Shown: positions 8,688 to 17,118, counted from the stretch's first letter. The stretch: DNA of 64,000 nt from Sphingobacteriaceae bacterium (GCA_947463785.1 CANHRG010000002.1:310001-374000), one strand, 5' to 3'. Program-made: numbers and translations. The notes: generated by a model from the sequence alone, not told the origin.

Positions 8688-10727
8688 ATGTCGAACAAAA
8701 CATTTAAACCTTATGTGCCAGCCACGAGTAATATGGCTGAGTTTACGATCAAATCTATTTTACTTGGCGCCTTATTTGGAGTAATTTTTGGTGCTGCTAC
8801 CGTTTATTTGGCCTTGAAAGCGGGCTTAACCGTTTCTGCCTCTATTCCGGTAGCTGTTTTAGCTATTTCTATTGGGCGGAAATTTTTCAAGACTACCATT
8901 CTCGAAAACAATATTATTCAAACTACCGGCTCTGCAGGTGAATCGATTGCTGCTGGGGTTGTATTTACCCTACCAGGATTTTTATTTCTTTCTGCCGGGA
9001 GTCAGGGTGAAAGCTTTTTCTCGTATTGGCCTATCTTCATTTTGGCCGCTTTGGGTGGAATTTTGGGCACCTTAATGATGGTTCCGCTTCGTAAATCGCT
9101 CATTGTGGAGGAACACGATAATCTGCCTTATCCGGAAGGAACGGCTTGCGCATCGGTGTTAATTGCGGGCGAAAAGGGTGGCGATTTTGCAAAAACGGCC
9201 TATCAGGGTTTGGGCTTTGCCTTTGTTTATGCCATTTTGCAAAAAGTATTTCATGTAATTGCCGAAACACCCAAATGGGCTAGCGAGCAGAGTAATAAAT
9301 TCTTTCCATCGGCAACGGTAAATGGTGAGATTACTCCAGAATATATGGGTGTGGGTTATATCATCGGGCCGAAGATTGCCGGTGTATTGGTGGCAGGTGG
9401 TGTATTGGCCTGGCTGGGATTAATTCCCCTATTGGCTTCTTTGGTTCCTGCCGATACTATTGCATTTCAATTGGTTAAACTGGGTTATTTGAAAGATTTA
9501 CTTAGTCCGGGAGGACCTGGTGGCTGGGACCCGGCAACACATTCTTTTGCAGATACGGCAACAGCAGTTTACCGGGCCTATGTTCGTCAAATTGGTGCCG
9601 GTGCGGTGGCTGCCGGAGGTTTCATTACGCTGATTAAAACCATTCCGACCATTGTTTCTTCGTTTAAATCGAGCTTGGCATCCATGAAAAATAAAGATGG
9701 CAAAGCTGCAGAAGTAAAACGTACTGACCGCGATTTGAGTTTCAGTACGGTACTTTGGGGGAGTTTGGCTTTAATTGTTTTGATGGCTATTCTACCTCAA
9801 ATTCCGGGTGATTCGTTACTTAATAAATTACTGATTGGAGTTTTAGTAGTCGTTTTCGGCTTTTTCTTTGTTACGGTTTCAAGCCGTATCGTAGGTTTGA
9901 TTGGTTCATCGTCTAACCCAATTTCGGGAATGACCATTGCCACCTTGATGGGTACCTGCCTTGTGTTTATTAGTGTGGGTTGGACCGGACATGTATTTGA
10001 ACCAATGGCTTTGGTGGTGGGTAGCATGATCTGCATTGCTGCCGCTAATGCAGGGGCCACCTCACAAGATTTAAAAACGGGTTACATTGTAGGTGCAACG
10101 CCAAAATACCAACAATTGGCGCTATTTGTGGGTGCAGTGGTTTCGGCGGTAGTTATTGGGGTTACCTTATCAATTTTGGATAGACCAACACCCGAAATGC
10201 TGGCTCAAGGCATTCAGCATGCAATTGGTACCGATGCGTATCCGGCACCTCAAGGTACTTTAATGGCTACCCTTATTAAAGGTTTGTTATCCTTTAACCT
10301 CGACTGGCAATTTGTGCTGGTTGGTGTATTTCTGGCCATTACCATGGAGTTGTGCGGCGTTAAATCGCTTTCGTTTGCTGTAGGTGCTTACCTTCCTTTA
10401 TCTACTACCCTACCTATTTTTGCTGGTGGTGCGATTAAAGGATTGGTAGATTGGAAAACTAAAGGCGTGAAAAAATCTGCCGAAGAGGAAGAGTTGGGCA
10501 AAGGAAGTTTATTTGCCACCGGTTTGGTTGCCGGAGGTGCCTTAATGGGTGTTATCTATGCTTTCTTGATGGCGTTCCAGACAACGGCTATACCGGTAGG
10601 TGAATTGAATGTTGAGCCTGCATTGGAACATCAACTGGGTGCTGGTGGATATCAATTACTAGGCTTTGGATTTTTTGTGCTGATGGGTTATGTGCTGTAT
10701 CGCATAGCTATTGCGAAAGAGAAATAG
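8688..10727 (+). CDS. OPT-family oligopeptide/metal-chelate transporter
   Basis: This 679-residue, highly hydrophobic protein has about 14-16 predicted membrane segments and belongs to the oligopeptide transporter (OPT/YSL) superfamily. Recognisable segments are FTIKSILLGALFGVIFGAAT near the N-terminus, NNIIQTTGSAGESIAAGVVF, LPYPEGTACASVLIAGE, and AATSQDL-like ANAGATSQDLKTGYIVGATP. These match the prokaryotic oligopeptide-transporter branch. The likely substrates are small peptides taken up with protons across the inner membrane; siderophore or metal chelates are possible. It is a single-gene unit: divergent from ffs and closed by a strong hairpin immediately after the stop. Confidence 0.93.
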   Translation: MSNKTFKPYVPATSNMAEFTIKSILLGALFGVIFGAATVYLALKAGLTVSASIPVAVLAISIGRKFFKTTILENNIIQTTGSAGESIAAGVVFTLPGFLFLSAGSQGESFFSYWPIFILAALGGILGTLMMVPLRKSLIVEEHDNLPYPEGTACASVLIAGEKGGDFAKTAYQGLGFAFVYAILQKVFHVIAETPKWASEQSNKFFPSATVNGEITPEYMGVGYIIGPKIAGVLVAGGVLAWLGLIPLLASLVPADTIAFQLVKLGYLKDLLSPGGPGGWDPATHSFADTATAVYRAYVRQIGAGAVAAGGFITLIKTIPTIVSSFKSSLASMKNKDGKAAEVKRTDRDLSFSTVLWGSLALIVLMAILPQIPGDSLLNKLLIGVLVVVFGFFFVTVSSRIVGLIGSSSNPISGMTIATLMGTCLVFISVGWTGHVFEPMALVVGSMICIAAANAGATSQDLKTGYIVGATPKYQQLALFVGAVVSAVVIGVTLSILDRPTPEMLAQGIQHAIGTDAYPAPQGTLMATLIKGLLSFNLDWQFVLVGVFLAITMELCGVKSLSFAVGAYLPLSTTLPIFAGGAIKGLVDWKTKGVKKSAEEEELGKGSLFATGLVAGGALMGVIYAFLMAFQTTAIPVGELNVEPALEHQLGAGGYQLLGFGFFVLMGYVLYRIAIAKEK

Positions 10728-10730
10728 AAC

Positions 10731-10764
10731 AAAAAAGCCTCTCGAGTTTCGGGAGGCTTTTTTA
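10731..10764. terminator. Bidirectional intrinsic terminator after OPT gene
   Basis: The stem GCCTC..GAGGC, with extra pairing inside, is flanked by six A on the left and TTTTTT on the right. It starts 3 bp after the OPT stop and also faces the convergent murF-alr/DUF502 transcript. Confidence 0.85.
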
Positions 10765-10776
10765 TATTTTCAGTTT

Positions 10777-10849
10777 TTTATTCTGAGTGGAACGAAGAAT
10801 CTTTAATCACAAATCGTAAGATGCTTCGCTAGGCTCAGCATGACAAGCG
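10777..10849. repeat. REP-like imperfect palindrome, copy 1
   Basis: The left arm (CTGAGTGGAACGAAGAATCT) and right arm (AGATGCTTCGCTAGGCTCAG, then CATGACA) are imperfect inverted repeats. The element is related to the one at 18501-18569. It fills the gap between two convergent genes. It resembles dispersed palindromes common in intergenic DNA of Bacteroidota, and no protein is encoded. Confidence 0.7.
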
Positions 10850-10853
10850 TAGT

Positions 10854-11444
10854 TTACAAATGACTTACGCCACCGGAAACGGCAAACTTCATGGCCTCAC
10901 TGGCCTTCATTTTCAAGGGTGTAATTTTATCGGCAGGAACCACATACAATTGACCTGCGAACGAATACGAAAAGGGTACATAAACAGCCACTTCGCCAGG
11001 TAAACCTATTTTTTTGAGATCTTTTTGTGTCAAAAAGCCTATTTTTTTTACACCAGTATCGTTCATTTCGATTAGAACGGGTTTATCAAACTTCTTCTCA
11101 TCGCCCACAAAAGCTTCTGTAAAATCTTTTATTGAACCGTAAATAAAGCTGAATACCGGAAATCTTTTCAGCCATCGCTCCATCCAGTTGTATATGGGTT
11201 GAGTAATGAAGCTGGTTACGAATAGTCCGGCAAGCATAATTAAAACAATAACACTTAATAAACCTAAACCGGGAATGTAATGCGGTTCTCCCGACTTATC
11301 TGTCCACAATAAATCGCTCAAGTTGAGTGAAGCATCAAGGGCTTTAACTGCCCAAACCACGAAATAGATGGTCAAGCCGATGGGTATAACAACCAATAGG
11401 CCTTTCACAAAGTAATTGACCAATGCTTTTAAAATTTTATTCAT
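10854..11444 (-). CDS. DUF502 family inner-membrane protein
   Basis: The 196-residue protein has two membrane segments, at about residues 10-32 and 60-82, followed by a soluble domain. The DUF502 hallmarks are GLLVVIPIGLTIYFV, PGLGLL, then FSFIYGSIKDFTEAF and VAVYVPFSYSFAGQLYVVP. The biochemical function of the family is not established. It begins 2 bp after the stop of murF-alr on the same strand, so it probably shares that transcript, which hints at an envelope-related role. No catalytic motif is visible. Confidence 0.9.
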   Translation of the reverse strand: MNKILKALVNYFVKGLLVVIPIGLTIYFVVWAVKALDASLNLSDLLWTDKSGEPHYIPGLGLLSVIVLIMLAGLFVTSFITQPIYNWMERWLKRFPVFSFIYGSIKDFTEAFVGDEKKFDKPVLIEMNDTGVKKIGFLTQKDLKKIGLPGEVAVYVPFSYSFAGQLYVVPADKITPLKMKASEAMKFAVSGGVSHL

Positions 11445-11446
11445 AC

Positions 11447-13903
11447 TTACTCGTAATAATAAATTCGTTTTACCCGCTGCGATATGCCGGTGAGCACCTC
11501 GTAAGGTATGGTATTCATGGCTTTAGCTAAGGTTTCTACCCTTATCTGCTCGTTGAATACAATGACCTCGTCGCCTTCGTTTACTTCGATTTCGCTGACA
11601 TCGAGCATGCACATGTCCATGCAAATACTACCTATGGTTGGAACCAGATGACCATTGATGAGCATTTTACCGTTTCCAAGTCCTAAATCTCGGCTATAAC
11701 CATCGGCGTAGCCAATTTTCACGGTGGCAATTTTTCCACCTTTGGGCAAAACGCCTTTTCGGTTGTAACCAATGGTTTCGCCAGGTTTAATGTGTTTTAC
11801 TTGCGATACGCTGGTTTTCAGGGTAGTAACCGTCCGCAAAACAGATTCATCTAAAGTCTTATCTATCCCGTATAGCCCAATTCCAAGACGAACCAGATCA
11901 AACTGAGCATCCGGCCAGCGACTAATTCCAGAAGTGTTGGCTAGGTGACGCTTGATTGGATAATTCAGGTTTTGCTGTAATTGTTCACTCAAATTTTTAA
12001 ATAAATTAATTTGAGCGCTTGTAAACTCGTCTTCGTTCGGATCTTCGGCGGACGAAAGGTGTGAGAATACAGACATCACCTTTAAAGATGAAGATTTGCT
12101 CAATTCTTCCAGTAGTTCCGGTAAGTCGTCTGAAGTGAAACCTAAACGTTTCATTCCGGTATCCAGTTTGATGTGTACCGGATAATTCTCTTTGCGATGC
12201 CGTTTCACTGCAGATTCAACCGCTTTTAGAATTCGGAAACTGTATATTTCGGGTTCCAACTGATGCGCAATAATTGCATCAATGGCCATACTATCCGGAC
12301 TCATGACCATAATAGGCAGGGTAATTCCTGCTTGGCGCAGTGCGATACCTTCATCGGCGTAAGCCACAGCCAAATAGTCTACCCGATTGAATTGGAGTAA
12401 ATTGGCGATCTCAAAACTGCCGCTTCCGTATGCAAAAGCTTTCACCATCACCATGATGCCCATACCGGGTTGGAGTTGAGATTTGTAATAATTCAAGTTG
12501 TGCTCAAGTGCATTGAGGTTGATCTCTAGCACAGTTTCGTGTACTTTTTGCACTAACAATTTACTGATGTGCTCAAACTCAAAATTTCTGGCTCCTTTGA
12601 TCAGAATGGCTTCTTCTTCGAAAGTTAATTCTGAAAAATGAGTTAAAAAATCTTGAGTAGAGGGATAAAATCTGGCGTCAGCGGGGAATAAAGCTGAATG
12701 TTGGCTTAATTCGGGTCCAATACCAATGAATCGCTGAACTTCTTTTTGAGCAATTAATCTAGCCAGTTGCTGGTAAAGTTTGTCCGGGGCCGTTCCCGAC
12801 TCTGGTATATCTGATAAAATCAGGGTTCGTTGATCGTGCTGATTTTGTTGTTTCAGAAAATCAAGTGCAATGTTCAAGGAGGATAAATCGCAACTGTATG
12901 AATCGTCGATGATTGAACAATCGTTTATTCCTTTCTTCAACTCTAAGCGCATCTGTACCGGTTGCAGCTGTGCAACCCGGGAACTTAATGCTGCGGTTTC
13001 GTTACCTAATGCCAGCAGAGTGGCCCAACAGGTAATTGCGTTAGAAATAGAGGCCTCGTCTTTAAATGGAATCTGGATGCTTAGCTCCTGATTTTTATAC
13101 CTGGCAGTAAGTTGTGTACCCTTTGAGTTGAACTGTTTATCCGTAATCTGAAGGTCTGATCCGGTCGCTCCCCAAGAAAAAGAAGACATGGATTTAGGCA
13201 CATGAGGATAATCTAAGAGGCTTTCTTGCGGATAAATCAATAATTCAACTCCTGAAAATAATTTCAACTTTTCAGCTATCTTTTCTTCTTTAGAGATAAA
13301 GCCCTCATCGTGTGCCATCCCAATGTGGGTAAGAACACCGATGGTGGGGCGAATCATCTGAGCTAATACCTCCATTTCTCCCCTTTGCGAAATTCCGGCT
13401 TCAATAATAGCCAGATTGTGCTCATCGGTCATTTCCCAAAGTGAAAGCGCCACTCCTAGTTGTGAATTGTAGCTTTTAGGGCTACGGATGATTTTGTAAG
13501 AAGGAGAAAGTATTTCGAAAAGCCATTCTTTAACTATGGTTTTACCATTACTTCCTGTAATTCCAATAACCGGATAGGTGAATTTCTGGCGATGGTGTGC
13601 CGCCAACTGTTGTAAGGCAGCTAGGGTATTGTTTACCAGGTAAAAATTAGCCTCGGGGTATGCTGAACGATCCAGCTCTGGATCGGAGATTACAAATGAA
13701 CGTACGCCCGATTGGTATACTTCGGATATGAAATCGTGCCCATCGCGGCGTTGCTTTAAGGCAAAAAACAAGCCATAAGCCGAATCCGTTAACTTACGAC
13801 TGTCAGTCAATAAGGTACGAATGGTCGCTTGAGGCCTGTTGCAGTAGACTTGCGCCTGCATGGCTTCTTGCAATTCCTTTACCGAGTAGAGCAAATGATT
13901 CAT
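11447..13903 (-). CDS. murF-alr: Fused MurF (UDP-MurNAc-tripeptide:D-Ala-D-Ala ligase) and alanine racemase
   Basis: This 818-residue protein joins two peptidoglycan enzymes. Residues 1 to about 450 are a Mur ligase with the ATP-binding GITGSNGKT at 114-122 and a following central and C-terminal domain. Residues from about 455 to the end are a PLP-dependent alanine racemase: MVMVKAFAYGSG contains the PLP lysine, and GSICMDMCMLDVSE lies in the C-terminal barrel. The racemase makes D-alanine and the ligase adds D-Ala-D-Ala to the UDP-MurNAc tripeptide, so two non-adjacent steps of one pathway sit in one chain. The fusion is a known arrangement in Bacteroidota. The Mur half shows weak conservation downstream of the ATP loop, so its ligase activity should not be assumed. 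Confidence 0.95.
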   Translation of the reverse strand: MNHLLYSVKELQEAMQAQVYCNRPQATIRTLLTDSRKLTDSAYGLFFALKQRRDGHDFISEVYQSGVRSFVISDPELDRSAYPEANFYLVNNTLAALQQLAAHHRQKFTYPVIGITGSNGKTIVKEWLFEILSPSYKIIRSPKSYNSQLGVALSLWEMTDEHNLAIIEAGISQRGEMEVLAQMIRPTIGVLTHIGMAHDEGFISKEEKIAEKLKLFSGVELLIYPQESLLDYPHVPKSMSSFSWGATGSDLQITDKQFNSKGTQLTARYKNQELSIQIPFKDEASISNAITCWATLLALGNETAALSSRVAQLQPVQMRLELKKGINDCSIIDDSYSCDLSSLNIALDFLKQQNQHDQRTLILSDIPESGTAPDKLYQQLARLIAQKEVQRFIGIGPELSQHSALFPADARFYPSTQDFLTHFSELTFEEEAILIKGARNFEFEHISKLLVQKVHETVLEINLNALEHNLNYYKSQLQPGMGIMVMVKAFAYGSGSFEIANLLQFNRVDYLAVAYADEGIALRQAGITLPIMVMSPDSMAIDAIIAHQLEPEIYSFRILKAVESAVKRHRKENYPVHIKLDTGMKRLGFTSDDLPELLEELSKSSSLKVMSVFSHLSSAEDPNEDEFTSAQINLFKNLSEQLQQNLNYPIKRHLANTSGISRWPDAQFDLVRLGIGLYGIDKTLDESVLRTVTTLKTSVSQVKHIKPGETIGYNRKGVLPKGGKIATVKIGYADGYSRDLGLGNGKMLINGHLVPTIGSICMDMCMLDVSEIEVNEGDEVIVFNEQIRVETLAKAMNTIPYEVLTGISQRVKRIYYYE

Positions 13904-13966
13904 TTCAGCACGAATTTCATCAAAATTTTAACAATCTGCTATTATTTGCGAATTTTAACTGCAGTT

Positions 13967-14455
13967 ATGGATCAGGAAAAGAGCAAGCGTAGGAACTACA
14001 CCCCACATCAGGCCCGATTGAAGGCCGAATCGTATTGTGCGTACCAGGAGCGTTCGCAAAAAGAAATACGTGATAAATTGTACGAATGGGGGCTTTTTTC
14101 AAAAGACGTGGAAGAAATCATTTCAGAGTTAATTCAACACAATTTCCTCAACGAGGAGCGTTTTGCTATGGCTTATGCTCAGGGAAAATTACGGATTAAG
14201 GGTTGGGGGAAATACAAAATTAAGCAAGGCTTAAAGCAGAAACAGGTACCTGAAAAACTGATTCAGAAGGCTTTGAAGCACTTGGATATGGACGAATATC
14301 TAGCCAAATTGGAAAGCATACTGCTAAAGAAAGCAGCCCTACTCGCTGAAAAAGATGCATTTAAACGCAGGATGAAGTTGCAGCAGTTTGCTCAAATGCG
14401 GGGTTTCGAACAAGATTTCATTTCGGATATGCTGAAGGACAAGCGCTTATCCTGA
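13967..14455 (+). CDS. recX: Regulatory protein RecX
   Basis: RecX binds RecA filaments and limits recombination. From ATG 13967 (MDQEKSKRRN) the protein has 162 residues, typical for RecX. The family's three-helix repeats are visible: ARLKAESYCAYQERSQKEIRDKL, ISELIQHNFLNEERFAMAYAQGK and RIKGWGKYKIKQGLKQKQV. The reading frame is open upstream to 13829, but that part overlaps the start of murF-alr on the opposite strand and is not RecX-like, so the internal ATG is chosen. It stands alone before the tRNA pair; recA is not in the window. Confidence 0.92.
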   Translation: MDQEKSKRRNYTPHQARLKAESYCAYQERSQKEIRDKLYEWGLFSKDVEEIISELIQHNFLNEERFAMAYAQGKLRIKGWGKYKIKQGLKQKQVPEKLIQKALKHLDMDEYLAKLESILLKKAALLAEKDAFKRRMKLQQFAQMRGFEQDFISDMLKDKRLS

Positions 14456-14478
14456 TTTTGAAAAATTTAAAAATTTTC

Positions 14479-14508
14479 TTGACGAGATGCCAATTCTATC
14501 TATATTTG
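14479..14508 (+). promoter_or_regulatory. Bacteroidota-type promoter for tRNA-Gly
   Basis: TTG (14479-14481) and TATATTTG (14501-14508) match the -33 / -7 (TAnnTTTG) consensus of Bacteroidota primary sigma factor promoters with a 19-nt gap. The start of transcription would fall about 7 nt before the tRNA. Confidence 0.65.
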
Positions 14509-14521
14509 CACTCACCAAAAC

Positions 14522-14594
14522 GCGAAAGTAGCTCAGTTGGTAGAGCACAACCTTGCCAAGGTTGGGGTCGCGAGTTCGAATCTCGTCTTTCGCT
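14522..14594 (+). tRNA. tRNA-Gly (anticodon GCC)
   Basis: The 73-nt cloverleaf has acceptor GCGAAAG / CTTTCGC, D-arm GCTC..GAGC, anticodon arm CAACC-TTGCCAA-GGTTG and T-arm with TTCGAAT. The anticodon GCC reads GGC and GGU. CCA is not encoded. Confidence 0.97.
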
Positions 14595-14599
14595 CTAAT

Positions 14600-14628
14600 C
14601 CCTTCCCTCCGTGGAAGGGTTAATTTTT
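14600..14628 (+). terminator. Hairpin between tRNA-Gly and tRNA-Leu
   Basis: The stem CCCTTCC / GGAAGGG with a 6-nt loop is followed by TTAATTTTTT. It lies 5 nt after tRNA-Gly, so the two tRNAs may be separate transcripts, or this may be partial read-through. Confidence 0.7.
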
Positions 14629-14644
14629 TCAAGGTTAATCACCT

Positions 14645-14730
14645 GCCTGGGTGGTGGAACTGGTAGACACGCAGGACTTAAAATCCTGTTCGCCTTAAAG
14701 CGAGTGCGGGTTCGATTCCCGCCCCAGGTA
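14645..14730 (+). tRNA. tRNA-Leu (anticodon UAA)
   Basis: This 86-nt class II tRNA has acceptor GCCTGGG / CCCAGGT, the D-loop GGTAGAC, anticodon loop CTTAAAA giving UAA, a variable arm (TTCGCCTTAAAGCGAG) and T-loop TTCGATT. It reads UUA and UUG. CCA is not encoded. Confidence 0.97.
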
Positions 14731-14760
14731 CAAAAGCTCCGAATTTCGGGGCTTTTGTTG
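14731..14760 (+). terminator. Terminator hairpin after tRNA-Leu
   Basis: CAAAAGCtCCGAA / TTCGGgGCTTTTG forms a long stem directly after the tRNA, followed by TTG then TTT. It isolates the tRNA from the arsenic operon. Confidence 0.75.
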
Positions 14761-14791
14761 TTTCTAGCCTTTAGCTTTTTACATTTTATCC

Positions 14792-14823
14792 TTGACAGGT
14801 GATTTTTATTTATCGTATATTTA
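14792..14823 (+). promoter_or_regulatory. Promoter of the arsenic operon
   Basis: TTG (14792-14794, inside TTGACA) and TATATTTA (14816-14823) resemble the TTTG / TAnnTTTG promoter with a 21-nt gap. The -7 element lies inside the ArsR operator, so a bound repressor would block RNA polymerase. Confidence 0.5.
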
Positions 14824-14828
14824 CGATA
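14811..14828. promoter_or_regulatory. Probable ArsR operator palindrome
   Basis: TATCGTA-TATT-TACGATA is a perfect 7-bp inverted repeat 15 bp before the arsR start. Position and symmetry fit the dimeric winged-helix repressor encoded next to it, giving arsenite-relieved autorepression. The assignment is inference from location. Confidence 0.72.
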
Positions 14829-14843
14829 TTAAATAAAAAAATT

Positions 14844-15179
14844 ATGGCATTGAATAAAAAAGAAGACTTTTCTTCAAAAGATCAAGAACTTGCCAGCTTT
14901 GCGAAAGCACTTTCTCACCCGGCCCGAATAGCCATTATCAAGCTTTTGGCTCAACAAAACTCCTGCATTTGCGGTGAAATTGTAGAGGTTCTACCCTTAG
15001 CTCAATCAACCGTGTCTCAACATTTGAAGGAGTTACAAATGGCCGGTTTGGTAAAGGGAACTATTGATGGTACCAAATCTTGCTATTGCATTAACTGGGA
15101 GAATCTAGAGAAATGTATTCAGGAGTTTACCGGGATTTTGAATACTCTAGACGAACAAAAAACTATTGCTTGCTGCTAA
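14844..15179 (+). CDS. arsR: ArsR/SmtB-family arsenic-responsive repressor
   Basis: This winged-helix repressor has 111 residues from ATG 14844 (MALNKKEDFS); the 15-codon upstream extension overlaps the operator and is rejected. The DNA-recognition helix region is LPLAQSTVSQHLKELQMAGLV. Candidate metalloid ligands are Cys41 and Cys43 (SCICGE), at the position of the CxC metalloid site of ArsR proteins; further cysteines lie at 80, 82, 91 and the Cys-Cys C-terminus. It leads a four-gene arsenic operon and should release the operator when it binds As(III). Its TAA overlaps the next ATG by one base. Confidence 0.93.
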   Translation: MALNKKEDFSSKDQELASFAKALSHPARIAIIKLLAQQNSCICGEIVEVLPLAQSTVSQHLKELQMAGLVKGTIDGTKSCYCINWENLEKCIQEFTGILNTLDEQKTIACC

Positions 15180-15667
15180 TGGAAATTGTAAAATTAGAAT
15201 ACGATCACTGGCCACAAGTACGAATAATTTACGAAGAAGGTATTGCCACTGGTAATGCTACCATGGAAACTCACTCTCCCGAATGGGGAAGCTGGAATGA
15301 CGCACATACAACGCATAGTAGATGGGTAGCAATCGATACTAATGAAGTGCTGGGATGGGCAGCTTTAAGTCCTGTCTCAGAGCGTTGCGTATTTGCAGGA
15401 GTGGCAGAAGTAAGTATATACATCGCAAAAAAAGCACGAGGTAAGGGTATTGGCTTAAAATTATTAGAAAAACTCATTATTTCAAGTGAAGAGGCAGGCA
15501 TTTGGACTTTACAATCGGGAATACTCGACCAAAACGAGGCCAGTATGAAATTACATCAAAAAGCAGGTTTCCGCACTATTGGGTACCGCGAAAGAATTGG
15601 CCAACTGAATGGCCAATGGAGAACTATTAATCTGTTAGAACGCAGAAGCAGTAAATTAGGCTTATGA
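15179..15667 (+). CDS. arsN: GNAT N-acetyltransferase, ArsN / phosphinothricin acetyltransferase-like
   Basis: The start at 15179 ([10 protein letters not shown]) overlaps the arsR stop by one base (TAATG) and gives 162 residues. The acetyl-CoA loop appears as [15 protein letters not shown], and the family's early [18 protein letters not shown] and late [18 protein letters not shown] match the phosphinothricin/methionine-sulfoximine acetyltransferase branch. ArsN1 enzymes of this branch occur in ars operons and are reported to acetylate arsenic-containing antibiotics such as arsinothricin. Whether this one does so is inference from family and context; it may act on another amino-acid analogue. 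It overlaps acr3 by four bases. Confidence 0.88.
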   Translation: MEIVKLEYDHWPQVRIIYEEGIATGNATMETHSPEWGSWNDAHTTHSRWVAIDTNEVLGWAALSPVSERCVFAGVAEVSIYIAKKARGKGIGLKLLEKLIISSEEAGIWTLQSGILDQNEASMKLHQKAGFRTIGYRERIGQLNGQWRTINLLERRSSKLGL

Positions 15668-16695
15668 AACCTAAACTTTCCTTTTTAGACCGCTATCTAA
15701 CCCTTTGGATTTTCAGTGCCATGGCAATTGGCGTTGCTTTGGGTTATTTTATCCCAGAAACTGAAAACTTTATCCAGCAATTTCAGCACGGAAGCACCAA
15801 TATTCCGATTGCTATAGGCTTAATTTTAATGATGTACCCCCCTTTAGCTAAGGTGAAATTTGAAGAATTGCCACAGGTGTTCAGAAACCGTAAGGTTTTG
15901 GGGCTTTCGCTTGTACAAAACTGGATCATTGGTCCTGTTTTCATGTTTATTTTAGCCGTAATTTTTCTAAAAGGTTACCCGGAATACATGACGGGGCTAA
16001 TTTTGATTGGTATTGCCCGATGCATTGCGATGGTCATCGTTTGGAACGATTTGGCAAAGGGCGACCGTGTTTATACCGCAGGCTTGGTAGCCTTTAATTC
16101 TATTTTCCAGGTATTGTTTTACAGCGTTTATGCCTGGTTATTTATCACTAAACTCCCACCACTACTTGGCCTAAAAGGTTTTGAAGTGAACATAACCATC
16201 GGGCAAATTGCCGAAAGTGTAGTTATTTATTTAGGTATTCCTTTTTTCGCCGGTTGGTTATCTAGAGTGGTATTAATCCGGAAAATGGGCAAAGAATGGT
16301 TCGAACAAGTTTACCTTCCGACCATTAGTCCCATAACTTTAATTGCTTTATTATTTACCATTGTGGTGATGTTTAGTCTAAAAGGGCAATTGATTGTTCA
16401 AATACCGATGGATGTGGTACGTATTGCCATTCCTCTGACTATTTATTTCAGCATCATGTTTTTCGGGGCCTTTTACTTGGCTAAACGAGCAGGCATTGCT
16501 TACGATCGATCAACTTCTCTGGCATTTACCGCCGCAGGTAATAATTTCGAATTAGGTATTGCAGTTGCGATCGCCGTATTCGGCGTAAACTCAGGCGCAG
16601 CTTTTGCTGCAGTCATTGGCCCGCTTATTGAAGTACCAGTATTGATTTTGTTGGTGAACTGGGCTTTGAAACAACAAAAGGGTTTTCAATCATGA
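15664..16695 (+). CDS. acr3: ACR3-family arsenite efflux permease
   Basis: The ACR3 permease exports arsenite across the inner membrane using the proton-motive force. It has 343 residues and about ten membrane segments, matching the family. The conserved transport cysteine of TM4 is Cys120 in [18 protein letters not shown], and the late segment [20 protein letters not shown] matches the TM9 signature with its essential Glu. It is unrelated to the ArsB permease. Translation is probably coupled on both sides by ATGA overlaps with the acetyltransferase and arsC. Confidence 0.96.
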   Translation: MKPKLSFLDRYLTLWIFSAMAIGVALGYFIPETENFIQQFQHGSTNIPIAIGLILMMYPPLAKVKFEELPQVFRNRKVLGLSLVQNWIIGPVFMFILAVIFLKGYPEYMTGLILIGIARCIAMVIVWNDLAKGDRVYTAGLVAFNSIFQVLFYSVYAWLFITKLPPLLGLKGFEVNITIGQIAESVVIYLGIPFFAGWLSRVVLIRKMGKEWFEQVYLPTISPITLIALLFTIVVMFSLKGQLIVQIPMDVVRIAIPLTIYFSIMFFGAFYLAKRAGIAYDRSTSLAFTAAGNNFELGIAVAIAVFGVNSGAAFAAVIGPLIEVPVLILLVNWALKQQKGFQS

Positions 16696-17078
16696 AAAAG
16701 ACTTTTTTATTTGTTTGTATTGAGAACAGCAACCGCAGCCAAATGGCACAAGCATTTGCTAAAATTTGGGGCGGTGATGCGGTTGAAGCCTACAGTGCAG
16801 GTTCTAAGCCATCGGGTAAAATTAATCCAAAAGCTATTGCGGCCATGGCTGAATTGGGTTATGACCTGGCAAAGCATCAGTCTAAATCGTTAAAAGAGAT
16901 TCCAGATATCACTTTTGATTATGTAGTAACCATGGGTTGCGGTGATGCTTGCCCTTGGGTTCCGGCAAAACAACGTATTGACTGGCAAATACCAGATCCA
17001 CGAGAAATGGATGCCGGAGAATTTAATCAGGTTCGGGATTTGATTTCAGCCCAAGTCGAGAAACTGGTATTGGGCTAA
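16692..17078 (+). CDS. arsC: Arsenate reductase, low-molecular-weight phosphatase (thioredoxin-coupled) type
   Basis: ArsC reduces arsenate to arsenite for export by Acr3. The 128-residue protein has the P-loop CX5R at Cys9-Arg15 (CIENSNRS), the LMW-phosphatase general-acid Asp in the DPRE segment, and a second redox region MGCGDACPW with Cys83 and Cys87. These point to the thioredoxin-linked ArsC class rather than the glutaredoxin class. The start ATG overlaps the acr3 stop by four bases. A hairpin lies 6 bp after the stop, so the operon ends here. Confidence 0.95.
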   Translation: MKKTFLFVCIENSNRSQMAQAFAKIWGGDAVEAYSAGSKPSGKINPKAIAAMAELGYDLAKHQSKSLKEIPDITFDYVVTMGCGDACPWVPAKQRIDWQIPDPREMDAGEFNQVRDLISAQVEKLVLG

Positions 17079-17084
17079 ACGAAA

Positions 17085-17114
17085 CAAGGGCTCCGGCCTA
17101 AACCGTAACCCTTG
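17085..17114. terminator. Hairpin between arsC and the antisense TPP riboswitch
   Basis: CAAGGG (17085-17090) pairs with CCCTTG (17109-17114) around an inner CGG/CCG stem. On the minus strand it is followed by TTTCGTTT, four bases after the TPP aptamer's closing helix; on the plus strand by a weaker CCTTTT. It can end the ars transcript and would also stop riboswitch transcription. Confidence 0.65.
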
Positions 17115-17118
17115 AGTA

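Noticed and set aside
13829-13966. N-terminal extension of RecX
   Set aside because: It overlaps the start of murF-alr on the other strand and is not RecX-like; ATG 13967 fits family length.
14447-14802. Frames on both strands over tRNA-Gly and tRNA-Leu (61 and 63 codons)
   Set aside because: They run through tRNA and terminator sequence; the tRNAs explain the region.
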